Below are positions 55,192 through 63,203 of a stretch of 64,000 bases of DNA, piece after piece. Numbering within the stretch: the first letter of the stretch is position 1; every line of letters begins with the position of its first letter. A program made the position numbers and the translations under genes. The notes beneath the pieces are model-generated. The model saw nothing but the letters and a program-made list of their open reading frames with translations, was not told where the DNA came from and made no database searches. This DNA is from Verrucomicrobia bacterium LW23 (GTDB lineage Bacteria; Verrucomicrobiota; Verrucomicrobiia; Methylacidiphilales; UBA1321), in NCBI GenBank assembly GCA_003054695.1, contig QAZA01000011.1:186001-250000 (forward strand), in the 5' to 3' direction.

Positions 55192-56361
55192 TTACTCGGC
55201 CTGCGTCGTCTCGATGAATTCCGTTATCCGCACGCCAATGCGATCGCCCAGCTGCAGAAGCTCGCCGCGGCCGACAATCATGCCGTTGGCGCGGATGGAA
55301 ATGGGGCGCTCCGCGAGGGCCGGAAGCTCGAACACGTAGCCGGGCTGCATGGTAAGAAGCTGGCTGTAAGGCACTTGCAGTTCTCCGGCTTCAAACACAA
55401 TCTGGATGGGAATTTGCTCCAGTGCGCCGGTGCCTGGCGCAGGGGTGGCTGAGGTTGCAGCGTTGGCGGGAGGTGTGGCCATAGGGGTGGGTGTGGCGAT
55501 AGGCTCATTCTGCAGGCTGGTAATGGTTACCTTACTGCCTTTGTATGTAGCTGGATATGTAGGGCCGTGCATTATCTTTACACGACAAAGTCCGTCCTTT
55601 GATAGAAAGAAATCGTCTATAAGGATGAGATCGTCAAAATCGAGCGACCCAAAATCGGCTGGCGCCAGCGTGGAGTGCCCCAGCAGCACGTGGACCGTGG
55701 CGCTGATGCCGCCAAAGCGCCTGGGGGCGTCCGGGCAGGGGGCAGCCGGCGCCTTGGCAAGCGGCGCGGCAATCTTGTCCAGGCCGGCGTGGTCGCAGCC
55801 GAGGATCCCCTGGAGCGCTTCGAGCGGAGGCTGTCGGGCTGTGGAAGTGCCTCGACCCGAAGGGGTTGGGGCGCTGGCGCCGGGTGCCGCCGCCAGCGTG
55901 CTAAGCACGGAGTGGCGCTCAATAGTAAACGCGAAAAGGTTGGGCGCCTCCACGGGCCCGGCGTTCCAGGCTACGTCCTGGATGTGGCAGCTTACGCGCA
56001 GTGTGCTCTCCAGCAGGCGCCACCAGGGCTCGCAGGCGCTTTCCAGCACCATGGCGGCGATGTCGGCGGGAAGTGCCTCGAAATCAAGGCCTTGCAGCTT
56101 GGTTGGCATGAAACCCTCGGGTGGGAGGCTGCCCAGGCCCAGCGCAAAAAGATGTGGCCCGGCCTTAACGCGGATGGAGAGCCGGGGCGACCAGAGGCCT
56201 GAGGAGTCCTGGTCCAGGTGGCGCAGGTGAAGCGTAAAGGGTTGTTGCTCCAACGTAAAGGCGATGCGGCGATGGGTGCCGGCAACAGCGTTCCACGCCC
56301 GTGCGCGGGTGGGGTCGCACGGGGGCATGCGCAGCAGGGGGAGGGAGGTGGCCGTGGTCAT
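55192..56361 (-). CDS. sctQ: Type III secretion sorting platform protein SctQ
   Basis: About 389 residues (start ATG 56359-56361; ATG 56488-56490 is possible but would run into the divergent HExxH gene). The C-terminus is a SpoA (FliN/SctQ) domain: EQIPIQIVFEAGELQVPYSQLLTMQPGYVF ... GMIVGRGELLQLGDRIGVRITEFIE. An upstream domain (VHVLLGHSTLAPADFGSLDFDDLILIDDFFL) resembles the first SpoA domain of HrcQ. The middle is Ala/Pro-rich. It forms the cytoplasmic pod of the injectisome. DNA is GC-rich, unlike sctR, S, T and U. Confidence 0.85.
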   Translation of the reverse strand: MTTATSLPLLRMPPCDPTRARAWNAVAGTHRRIAFTLEQQPFTLHLRHLDQDSSGLWSPRLSIRVKAGPHLFALGLGSLPPEGFMPTKLQGLDFEALPADIAAMVLESACEPWWRLLESTLRVSCHIQDVAWNAGPVEAPNLFAFTIERHSVLSTLAAAPGASAPTPSGRGTSTARQPPLEALQGILGCDHAGLDKIAAPLAKAPAAPCPDAPRRFGGISATVHVLLGHSTLAPADFGSLDFDDLILIDDFFLSKDGLCRVKIMHGPTYPATYKGSKVTITSLQNEPIATPTPMATPPANAATSATPAPGTGALEQIPIQIVFEAGELQVPYSQLLTMQPGYVFELPALAERPISIRANGMIVGRGELLQLGDRIGVRITEFIETTQAE

Positions 56362-56488
56362 GGCGGTTGCTCGCGAAAGCTTGGGGCGGCGGGGCGCGAT
56401 TGGCAAGCCCGGCGTGCGCGCGTTGCGCAATTGGGTTGGTGCGAAAAAGTGGTGGACGTCGGGAAGGATGGCGCTAGTCTGGAAGTTC

Positions 56489-57121
56489 ATGAGGATGCGC
56501 GGCACGACTGGCGGGCACCTGGTGGCGCAGCGCCGTACTGCGGCGATGCGGGGCGGGCGCGCCGTTCCGATCAATCGCGTGGCGACGACGACGCATTATC
56601 TGGACGGCAATGTTGGGGACTTTGTCATCCACAAGCAAAAGCCTGGCCGAGGCTATAGGCATGTGCTTACGCGCAAAGATGTTGCGCGATTTTTGACGAT
56701 ATTGCCGGACTGGCCGTTGCTAAGGCAGGATTTTAACGCTGTAGTGTTGGCAACGGCGGAGCCCGACGGGCTTTGCCAAGGCTGGCACCGCTCCGGCGTC
56801 ATTGGCGTATGTGCCTGGAAGGCAGGGCTTTGGGACGTGTGGCCGGCCGATTTTTATGGGGAGCACGCACCGCTTTTGCGGCGTCTGGGGGTGCCGGTGC
56901 GCAAAGCGGGCGGGCAGTACGAGTGCCGGTTTACGGAGGCGACGGTGCGGGCGTACCAATTGTTACACGTGCTTACCCACGAGCTCGGGCATCACCTGGA
57001 CCGCATGACGACACGCAGCCAGTGGCAGGCGAGCCGCGGGGAGAGCTTTGCCGAGGCGCGGGCATGGGAGCTGGAGGCGGAAGTTTTTGAGGCGTATGGG
57101 CGGGTGTTTGGGTTTGATTGA
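56489..57121 (+). CDS. HExxH zinc-metalloprotease-like protein within the T3SS locus
   Basis: A 210-residue protein with the motif HELGHH at 164-169 (HExxH at H164-H168) in a helical region VRAYQLLHVLTHELGHHLDRM, and a nearby Glu cluster (GESFAEARAWE, 184-193) that could supply a third ligand. No signal peptide or transmembrane segment is seen; the basic N-terminus (MRMRGTTGGHLVAQRRTAAMRGGR) could be a type III signal. It starts divergently from sctQ and ends 33 bases before sctU. Family not recognised. A secreted effector or a host-independent housekeeping peptidase are both possible. Confidence 0.7.
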   Translation: MRMRGTTGGHLVAQRRTAAMRGGRAVPINRVATTTHYLDGNVGDFVIHKQKPGRGYRHVLTRKDVARFLTILPDWPLLRQDFNAVVLATAEPDGLCQGWHRSGVIGVCAWKAGLWDVWPADFYGEHAPLLRRLGVPVRKAGGQYECRFTEATVRAYQLLHVLTHELGHHLDRMTTRSQWQASRGESFAEARAWELEAEVFEAYGRVFGFD

Positions 57122-57153
57122 CGGGGCGCGTGGGGGGTAGTCTCGGAAACGCG

Positions 57154-58227
57154 ATGTCCGAGTCCGGCGAAAAAACAGAGGAACCAACAGCTAAAAAGCT
57201 GAGGGACGCGCGCGAAAAGGGGCAGGTTGCCAAGAGTGCGGATGTAAGTTCCACGGCATTGTTACTTAGTCTCTTTGCGCTTATTGGCATTTTATGGGAT
57301 TGGTATTTGTACAGGTGTGTGGAGTTGTTGTTGCTGGCGCCGAAATTATATGCGCCCGGCTTTGTTTTTGCGCAAACGCTGGATGTCATGTTTATGGAGG
57401 TATTGCGGGCGATATTCATTATGAGTATGCCCGTTATTGCGATGGTGGTGGTTGTAGGTATTGGGGCTAATTTCTTTCAGTTTGGATTGTTGTTTTCATT
57501 CGAGTCGATTAAGCCGGATTTAAATAAGCTGAATCCTATTAATGCGGTCAAAAAGATTTTTTCCGTCAAGAATCTGATTGAGTTCGCGAAGTCGAATGCT
57601 AAGATTCTCTTTCTTGGAATTCTTGTCTATTATGTTATATTGGGGTCGATTGAGCCCTTGCTGAAGATTCGGTATTACGGTGTGCAGGGGATGCTGGATG
57701 TAATATCGCCTATTATGAAGGTGTTCTCGATTAATGTGGCGTTTGCCTATATTGTGGTCGCAGTATTTGACTATTTCTTTCAAAAGCAGCAGCATATTAA
57801 GGAGCTGCGTATGACGAAGGACGAAGTGAAGCGGGAGTATAAAGAAAGCGAAGGTAATCCCGAGATTAAGGGTAAACGCAAACAGCTACACAAAGAGATG
57901 TTGGAGAATACTACCGTGCAAAATACGCGTAAGGCTTCGGTGCTTGTAACAAATCCCACTCACTATGCGGTGGCTTTGTATTATAATAAGGATGAAACCA
58001 AGCTGCCCGTTGTCATCAGCAAGGGGGAGGGCTATGTGGCGCAGCAAATGATTAAACTGGCGGAGGAGGAAGGGATTCCCATTATGCGCGATGTACCTCT
58101 GGCGCGGGCTTTGTATGATGAAGTGCCGGTTGAATCGTATATACCTACGGATCTTATCCAGCCTGTGGCTGAGGTGTTACGCTGGGTGCAACAGCTGAAG
58201 CAACAGCAGGACGGGGGGCAGCCTTGA
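57154..58227 (+). CDS. sctU: Type III secretion export switch protein SctU
   Basis: A 357-residue SctU/FlhB protein. ATG 57154 begins MSESGEKTEEPTAKKLRDAREKGQVAKS, the family hallmark. Four transmembrane helices follow (STALLLSLFALIGILW, EVLRAIFIMSMPVIAMVVVV, LGILVYYVILG, AFAYIVVAVFDYFF). The cytoplasmic part contains the autocleavage motif NPTH at 267-270. After NPTH are VVISKGEGYVAQQMIKLAEEEGIPI and the ALYDEVPVESYIP region as in SctU. It controls substrate switching at the export gate. Confidence 0.95.
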   Translation: MSESGEKTEEPTAKKLRDAREKGQVAKSADVSSTALLLSLFALIGILWDWYLYRCVELLLLAPKLYAPGFVFAQTLDVMFMEVLRAIFIMSMPVIAMVVVVGIGANFFQFGLLFSFESIKPDLNKLNPINAVKKIFSVKNLIEFAKSNAKILFLGILVYYVILGSIEPLLKIRYYGVQGMLDVISPIMKVFSINVAFAYIVVAVFDYFFQKQQHIKELRMTKDEVKREYKESEGNPEIKGKRKQLHKEMLENTTVQNTRKASVLVTNPTHYAVALYYNKDETKLPVVISKGEGYVAQQMIKLAEEEGIPIMRDVPLARALYDEVPVESYIPTDLIQPVAEVLRWVQQLKQQQDGGQP

Positions 58228-58850
58228 AGAAGCAGCGATTGCACAAAGAGGCAGGCAAGGGGGCTGATAGCGTACGGGGAGGAGGCGGCGGCGACGGACC
58301 CGAGGCTCGGAGGAGCGTGGCGAGAGCATTGCGCATGCACTATGTGGTTGCCATTGTTTGGGTTATGGTGGCGATTGGGATCGGCTACTGGGCGGGGCGC
58401 TATGGGGCGGGCTTTCCGACAGCCGCCGTCGGGGCGGATGCATTGCCCGCGATGTCCCGCCCCGCCGGGCCGGAGGAGCGAAGGGCGATTGAGGCGATGA
58501 TTCGCCGCTATTTTGCGACGTGGTCGGCGCGCGATATCGACGGATACGGCGCCTGTTTTATGCCGGACGCCACGATTCTTTTCGTCGACCCAGCCACAGG
58601 CGAGGGGGTGCCGATGGAGCTTGGGCCGTTTCTGGAGTCGCAACGGCAGGCCCACGCCCGGGCGGTGGAGCCAATGGAAGAGGTGGCGGAAACTATTGCG
58701 CTGGAGGCACATGGGGTGCTTGCTCACGTGCAGGTGCGCTGGCTGTTGAGGAAATCCGGCACGGAGACGAGGGGCTGGGACTACTTCTCGCTGGTGAAGG
58801 TGAACGGGGAGTGGAAGATTAGCCATCTCTCCTTTTACAACGATAAGTAG
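58224..58850 (+). CDS. NTF2/SnoaL-like protein with N-terminal membrane anchor
   Basis: Up to 208 residues if translation starts at TTG 58224, which overlaps the sctU stop (TTGA); ATG 58335 (MHYVVAIVWVMVAIGIGYW) is an alternative start that puts the transmembrane helix first. After it an alpha/beta cone domain (IEAMIRRYFATWSARDIDGYGACFMPDATILFVD ... WDYFSLVKVNGEWKISHLSFYNDK) matches the SnoaL/DUF4440 pattern of the NTF2-like superfamily. Function unknown; coupling to sctU suggests expression with it. Confidence 0.7.
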   Translation: MKKQRLHKEAGKGADSVRGGGGGDGPEARRSVARALRMHYVVAIVWVMVAIGIGYWAGRYGAGFPTAAVGADALPAMSRPAGPEERRAIEAMIRRYFATWSARDIDGYGACFMPDATILFVDPATGEGVPMELGPFLESQRQAHARAVEPMEEVAETIALEAHGVLAHVQVRWLLRKSGTETRGWDYFSLVKVNGEWKISHLSFYNDK

Positions 58851-58860
58851 CCGCAAATGC

Positions 58861-58888
58861 TTGAGATAAGAGTGTTTTTATATATTAT
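58861..58888 (+). promoter_or_regulatory. Candidate promoter of the KDO transferase gene
   Basis: TTGAGA (58861-58866), 16 bases, TATTAT (58883-58888), in a strongly AT-rich patch that stands out from its GC-rich surroundings. It is about 110 bases upstream of the start at 58997. Confidence 0.4.
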
Positions 58889-58996
58889 TATACAAAAGCA
58901 GAGTCTAACCGTCTGATTGCCTTGCCTTCCGGCGTTGGGTGGGGTATACAGAGTGCATCGCCGTCTCCGGCGCACTTTTACCGCATTACTTTTTCC

Positions 58997-60535
58997 ATGG
59001 GTCCGCGTCAGATCTTTTATAACGCCGCGTTTTTAGCCGGATTTACCGTAATGGCGCCCGCCTGGGGGTTGAAAATGTGGCGGCGCGGCAACCCGCTGCA
59101 GAATTTTGGCCAGCGGCTGGGGCGATACTCCGCCGACGTGCGGGCTCAGCTTGCGAATTGGCGCCAGGCCATTGAGGCTGAGGAACTTGCGGCCGCCGGA
59201 GAAGGCTTGGCAACGGCGCGGCGGGGCAGCGGCAAGGCGTGCGATTTATGGATTCACGCCGTTTCTGTCGGGGAGATGAAGCTGGCCAGCATCCTCCTTC
59301 TCAGCATGCGGCGGCTTCAGCCCGGGTTGCGCGTGGTCATCACCACCACCACTGCCACCGGTTACGCCGTGGGGCGGGCGCTGGAGGACGAGCGGACGCT
59401 TATCCTGTTCAATCCCATAGACTTCGGGCCGTGCGTGGGGGCGGCGTTTCGCACGATTGCCCCGCGGCGGCTGGTGCTGATTGAGTCGGAGATCTGGCCT
59501 AACTGGATGTGGACGGCGCGCCGGGAGGGCATCCCGGTTTATCTTGTTAACACAAGACTCAGCCCCCGCTCGGAGGCCCGGTACATTCGCTTCGCCGCCC
59601 TTGTGCGGCCGCTTCTGGCGGAGCTGACGCTTGTGTTTGCGCAGGAGCCCGAGGACGTGCAGCGGCTAACCCGCGCGGGCTTCCCCGCCGAGAGCATTTT
59701 TCACGTGGGCAGCATGAAGTACGATGTGGCCAACCTGCCGCTGCGCAACGCGGCTGCGTTTGATGCCTGGTGGTTGCGCCTGTGCTGGGCGCCTGACGAC
59801 GTGGTGTTGCTGGCCGCCAGCACGCACGCGGGCGAGGAAGAGCTTTTTGCGAAGCTGTATGTGCAACTGCGCCAACGGTTTCCGAAGCTGCGTCTGGTGA
59901 TTGCTCCCCGCCACGCGGAGCGCGGGAAAGCCATCCTGGCCATGTGCAAGCAGCTGGGGCTGAACACGATAGCGCGGACGTGGATTGAGGCGGCACATCC
60001 GGCGGCACCGGCGCCGGATGTGCTGGTGCTCAACACAACGGGCGAGCTCGTAGGCGTGTATCAGAGAGCGACGATCGTCTACGTCGGCAAAAGCCTTGGG
60101 CCGCGCGCCGGGGGGCAGAATTTCATTGAGGCGGCCCGTTTCGGCTTACCGATTATCGTGGGGCCGAACATGCAGAACTTCCCGGCCATTACGCGCGAAT
60201 TCCTTGGGCAGCAGGCACTTGTGCAGATTCAGGACGCGGCGGAACTGGAGCGCGTTGTAGAGGAGCTATGCGCCGACGAATCGCGTCGCCGCACGTTGGG
60301 GGATGCCGCGCGCCGCACGTTTCAGGCGCACCTGGGCGCTTCGGAACGCACGGCGGAGCACATCGTGCAATCCCTTGCGCACGAGGACTTTGCGGTGGAC
60401 GCTAAGCGCTGCCGCCCGGGCCTGCGGCCGGATGCGGAATCCACGCCCGGCGCACCGCCCAGTCGCTCTCCGCGCCATCTGCTCGCCAGCGGCCCTGGCC
60501 ACCCAGCTCCCGCTCCAGGGCAGCCGGCGCGTTGA
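58997..60535 (+). CDS. waaA: 3-deoxy-D-manno-octulosonic acid transferase
   Basis: A 512-residue enzyme (KdtA/WaaA) that adds KDO to lipid A at the inner membrane. ATG 58997 puts a membrane helix (YNAAFLAGFTVMAPAWGLKMW) at the N-terminus. The N-lobe motif DLWIHAVSVGEMKLA with the catalytic Glu, ESEIWPNW, and the C-lobe AASTHAGEEE, VIAPRHAERG and SLGPRAGGQNFIEAA regions are diagnostic. The last 50 residues (after IVQSLAHEDF) are Pro/Ser/Ala-rich and not part of the family; they overlap the 3' end of a convergent ORF. Confidence 0.93.
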   Translation: MGPRQIFYNAAFLAGFTVMAPAWGLKMWRRGNPLQNFGQRLGRYSADVRAQLANWRQAIEAEELAAAGEGLATARRGSGKACDLWIHAVSVGEMKLASILLLSMRRLQPGLRVVITTTTATGYAVGRALEDERTLILFNPIDFGPCVGAAFRTIAPRRLVLIESEIWPNWMWTARREGIPVYLVNTRLSPRSEARYIRFAALVRPLLAELTLVFAQEPEDVQRLTRAGFPAESIFHVGSMKYDVANLPLRNAAAFDAWWLRLCWAPDDVVLLAASTHAGEEELFAKLYVQLRQRFPKLRLVIAPRHAERGKAILAMCKQLGLNTIARTWIEAAHPAAPAPDVLVLNTTGELVGVYQRATIVYVGKSLGPRAGGQNFIEAARFGLPIIVGPNMQNFPAITREFLGQQALVQIQDAAELERVVEELCADESRRRTLGDAARRTFQAHLGASERTAEHIVQSLAHEDFAVDAKRCRPGLRPDAESTPGAPPSRSPRHLLASGPGHPAPAPGQPAR

Positions 60536-60899
60536 CAAAAAAGAGTGTCGTCTCGAAGCAACCGGGCCGCTGATGCATGGGGCGGCAGGAGACGACCATG
60601 CCGGTGATGCGGTGGAGCTCGTCGTTCAGGCTAAGCATCAGCTCCATTTCGGAGCAAACGTCCAGGTTGCGCCGTGTGACGAACGTCATACCCTTGCTTT
60701 CCAGCTCCATTTCGTCCGGGCAGATGGTCAGGTCGCCGCCGCACGTGGCGGGGTGCGAGTGCCGGGCTGGTGCCTCGGCGGCCCGTCGGCGGGAGCCGGA
60801 GGGCAGGGAAGGGGAGGATGGTGAGGGAGGCATAGGCCTTGGCTGGGGCGCACGTCCTCCGCGAAAGGGCTTGCCCGCCCCCGGATATGTCACTAGCAC
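60402..60899 (-). CDS. PilZ-like or unknown protein, convergent overlap with waaA
   Basis: An ORF of up to 165 residues (start GTG 60897-60899 or ATG 60831-60833). The central part has an ordered beta pattern, CPDEMELESKGMTFVTRRNLDVCSEMELMLSLNDELHRITGMVVSCRP, which recalls the PilZ/c-di-GMP-binding barrel, but the PilZ RxxxR and DxSxxG elements are not clear. The last 45 residues overlap waaA by 134 bases and may not be translated. Its GC-bias fits its strand; the overlap region is contested. Confidence 0.5.
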   Translation of the reverse strand: MLVTYPGAGKPFRGGRAPQPRPMPPSPSSPSLPSGSRRRAAEAPARHSHPATCGGDLTICPDEMELESKGMTFVTRRNLDVCSEMELMLSLNDELHRITGMVVSCRPMHQRPGCFETTLFFVNAPAALERELGGQGRWRADGAESDWAVRRAWIPHPAAGPGGSA

Positions 60900-61243
60900 A
60901 TACGGTAAGATGCGCTAAGTGGGGCAGCTGAAGCTGACGCGGAAGGAGAGGTGCCTTGGTAAGGAAGGAAGCAGTGCAGGCAGTGAGAGCAATGTATTAA
61001 CAATGGATCTAGCTAATGCTTGTTCATCGCCTTGCGCAAACAAACAGGATGTGTATGGAAGCATCCTAAGGTTTGCAGTGATGATCCGTCCGTTTTAGTG
61101 ATACGCTAAGCATGAACAATCACTCACGAAACATAATCCCGCGCCAAAAAAGTTCAAGCGATATGCTCCAAAAAAGTGAGGGCAGGCGGGCGATTGCCGG
61201 TGCATCGTCAGGGTCAGCAGCCTTCACTCACTCACTCACGCAC
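60900..61243. other. Intergenic region, no gene seen
   Basis: About 340 bases between the PilZ-like ORF start and the GNAT gene end. A GGAAGGAAGCAG stretch at about 60963 recalls the SRP RNA loop but the flanking stem cannot form. A (CACT)n-like run at 61224-61250 ends it. No ORF with family resemblance. Confidence 0.5.
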
Positions 61244-61250
61244 TCACTCC
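61224..61250. repeat. Simple ACTC tetranucleotide repeat at the GNAT gene end
   Basis: About six interrupted copies of CACT/ACTC covering the last codon, stop (61244-61246) and downstream bases of the leftward GNAT gene. It could slip in replication but would only change the C-terminus. Confidence 0.6.
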
Positions 61251-61792
61251 AGCGCCTTCTCAAAGCCGGAGTACTCTCCAACGCGCATGATGGCGATACC
61301 GGAGAAGCGGTAGCCCAGCCCCGGGTAGAGCGCGTGGCCCGGCTTGTTCTGGCAAAAGCAATCCAGCCGCATGCTACGGCAGCCCCAGGTTGTGGCGAGG
61401 GCCTCGGCGTATGCCATGGCCAGCTTCGCCAGGCCCTGTCCCCGGTGCGACGGGGAGATCATGAGGCGGTGTACGGCGGCGGCGGAGTCTGGCGGAAAGC
61501 GCCAGTCCAGCCCTGCCCAAAGGGGATGCATGAAGCGATCAACGGTGATGCAGCCGATGAGGGGTGCGGCGGCGTTCTCTGCGTGGGACCCGTCGCAAAG
61601 CACCTCAAGTGTTTGCGCCGCAATGTCTTTGGAGATTACCTCAGCGTTGGGGTAGCTGTCGTCCCACTGCGGGTTGCCGGCGGCGCGCATGGAGGCCACG
61701 CATTCGCGCGTAAGTTGAAGCAGCGCAGGTAGATCGGTCATCCGCGCCTTGCGGAAGAACAGCGGCGGCACCGGGGGTAAATTCTCGGCCAT
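61244..61792 (-). CDS. GNAT-family N-acetyltransferase
   Basis: A 182-residue acetyltransferase. ATG 61790-61792 chosen; the frame extension upstream is unlikely. The acetyl-CoA-binding region is VHRLMISPSHRGQGLAKLAMAYAEALA (motif A, RGxGxA). Preceding strands give PLIGCITVDRFMHPLW, and the C-terminus YPGLGYRFSGIAIMRVGEYSGFEKA is the typical end. Acceptor substrate unknown. Confidence 0.88.
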   Translation of the reverse strand: MAENLPPVPPLFFRKARMTDLPALLQLTRECVASMRAAGNPQWDDSYPNAEVISKDIAAQTLEVLCDGSHAENAAAPLIGCITVDRFMHPLWAGLDWRFPPDSAAAVHRLMISPSHRGQGLAKLAMAYAEALATTWGCRSMRLDCFCQNKPGHALYPGLGYRFSGIAIMRVGEYSGFEKALE

Positions 61793-62050
61793 GGATGGCA
61801 GGGAAATAGCTGGAAGCGCAACCGCCTGCATCAGGCCAAAACCTGCCCTTAGACGTTGCGTGAGGTGTGATGCTTCAAAGTAATATTGCTGCCGTACGAG
61901 AATAATTGACTTCCGCAGGGAATGCCTTAGCCTAGGGGATGTAACGACCGCGGTAAAGGCGCGCCTCTGTCCCAACGCGGATATTTTTTTTTGCGCGCCT
62001 TGCCGTCCGGCCCGTTGGCTCGCGCCCGCGGCGAGCCGGGCGATGGCTGT

Positions 62051-63049
62051 ATGGTCGCTGCCCCTATCTCCATGCGCCTGTCGGAAACCATCACTTTCGA
62101 GAACGCCCGCGTACTTCAGGCCCTCATCGCCAACGATCCCCAGAATCTGCGGCTGATGGAGGAGCGTTTCGACGTCAAACTAACGGCCCGCGACGCATGG
62201 ATTAAGGTGGAAGGTACGGACGCCGGCATCGCCCAGGCGCGCAACGTGTTTACGCAGCTCTCGGCCGTTAAGGATAAAGGCCACCATATTCGCAAGCACG
62301 AGTTCCGCTTTGCGCTGGACTCCGTGGCAAAAGGCGACGACCTGCAGTTGCAGAATCTATTTGAGTCGCGCATCGCGTTCTCCCCGCGCAAGCCGCCTAT
62401 CGTGCCCAAGAGCGAGAACCAGAAGGCCTATGTCGATGCCATCCGCAAGACTGACCTGGTGTTTGGCATCGGCCCGGCCGGCACAGGCAAAACGTACATC
62501 GCCATGGCGATGGCGGTGGAAGCCCTTAAGCAGGATAAGGTTACGCGTATTATCCTCACGCGCCCTGCGGTGGAAGCCGGCGAGGCCCTCGGCTTTCTGC
62601 CCGGCGACCTGAAGGAGAAAATCGCCCCGTACCTGCGCCCCCTGTACGACGCGCTTTACGAGATGCTCGACCCGGAAGAGATCGAACGCCTGATGGATAA
62701 GGGTGTTATCGAGCTGGCCCCGCTGGCCTACATGCGCGGACGAACGCTCTCCCACAGCTTTGTTATCCTGGACGAAGCCCAAAACACGACGACGGAGCAG
62801 ATGTTTATGTTCCTTACCCGCCTGGGCCCGGAGAGCAAGTGCGTGGTGACGGGCGACCCCACCCAGTGCGACCTCTCCAGCCACCGCAAAAGCGGCCTGA
62901 TGGAAGCCATGCAGGCGCTGAAGGATACCGAGGGCATCGCCTTTATGCGTTTTGACGACCGGCACGTCATACGCCATGATATTGTGCAGCGAGTCATCCG
63001 CGCCTACCGCGCACATCGCGGTGATCGCGCAACCAGTGCATCCCTATGA
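62051..63049 (+). CDS. phoH: PhoH-family ATPase
   Basis: A 332-residue PhoH-like protein; ATG 62051 chosen, ATG 62072 also fits. Residues 1-90 form a KH-like region (RLMEERFDVKLTARDAWIKVEG). The ATPase domain has Walker A GPAGTGKT at 141-148, the conserved ILTRPAVEAGEALGFLPGDLKEKIAPYLRPLYDAL, Walker B VILDEAQNTT, and VVTGDPTQCDLSSHRKSGL. PhoH works with YbeY and RNA metabolism. Its neighbour is the 7TM-HD gene, an order conserved in bacteria. Confidence 0.94.
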   Translation: MVAAPISMRLSETITFENARVLQALIANDPQNLRLMEERFDVKLTARDAWIKVEGTDAGIAQARNVFTQLSAVKDKGHHIRKHEFRFALDSVAKGDDLQLQNLFESRIAFSPRKPPIVPKSENQKAYVDAIRKTDLVFGIGPAGTGKTYIAMAMAVEALKQDKVTRIILTRPAVEAGEALGFLPGDLKEKIAPYLRPLYDALYEMLDPEEIERLMDKGVIELAPLAYMRGRTLSHSFVILDEAQNTTTEQMFMFLTRLGPESKCVVTGDPTQCDLSSHRKSGLMEAMQALKDTEGIAFMRFDDRHVIRHDIVQRVIRAYRAHRGDRATSASL

Positions 63050-63098
63050 GCACCAAGGGCTTGCCACTTCCGTTAAGCGTCGCCGCACGGCGCCCCAT

Positions 63099-63128
63099 TT
63101 TACAAACCCGCCATTTGTGCTCTATATT
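63099..63128 (+). promoter_or_regulatory. Candidate promoter of the 7TM-HD gene
   Basis: TTTACA (63099-63104), 18 bases, TATATT (63123-63128), 75 bases before the ATG at 63204. Confidence 0.4.
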
Positions 63129-63203
63129 AGAGGTCTCTCTTTTATCGCCAACAGCCGACACAGCGCTTAGGGTTAGCGCGCGGCCCCGGGGCACCAGGCA
63201 CAT

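Noticed and set aside
53345-58227. Flagellar export genes instead of injectisome
   Set aside because: No flagellar structural genes are present, SctQ carries its SpoA domain in a single long protein followed directly by R-S-T, and SctR lacks the FliP signal peptide. The flagellar option is not fully excluded because both families are homologous.
60940-61000. Possible SRP (4.5S) RNA because of GGAAGGAAGCAG followed by GGCAG
   Set aside because: The bases flanking the GGAA loop (TAA before, GGA after) cannot form the conserved stem of SRP helix 8, and the rest of the RNA is not present.
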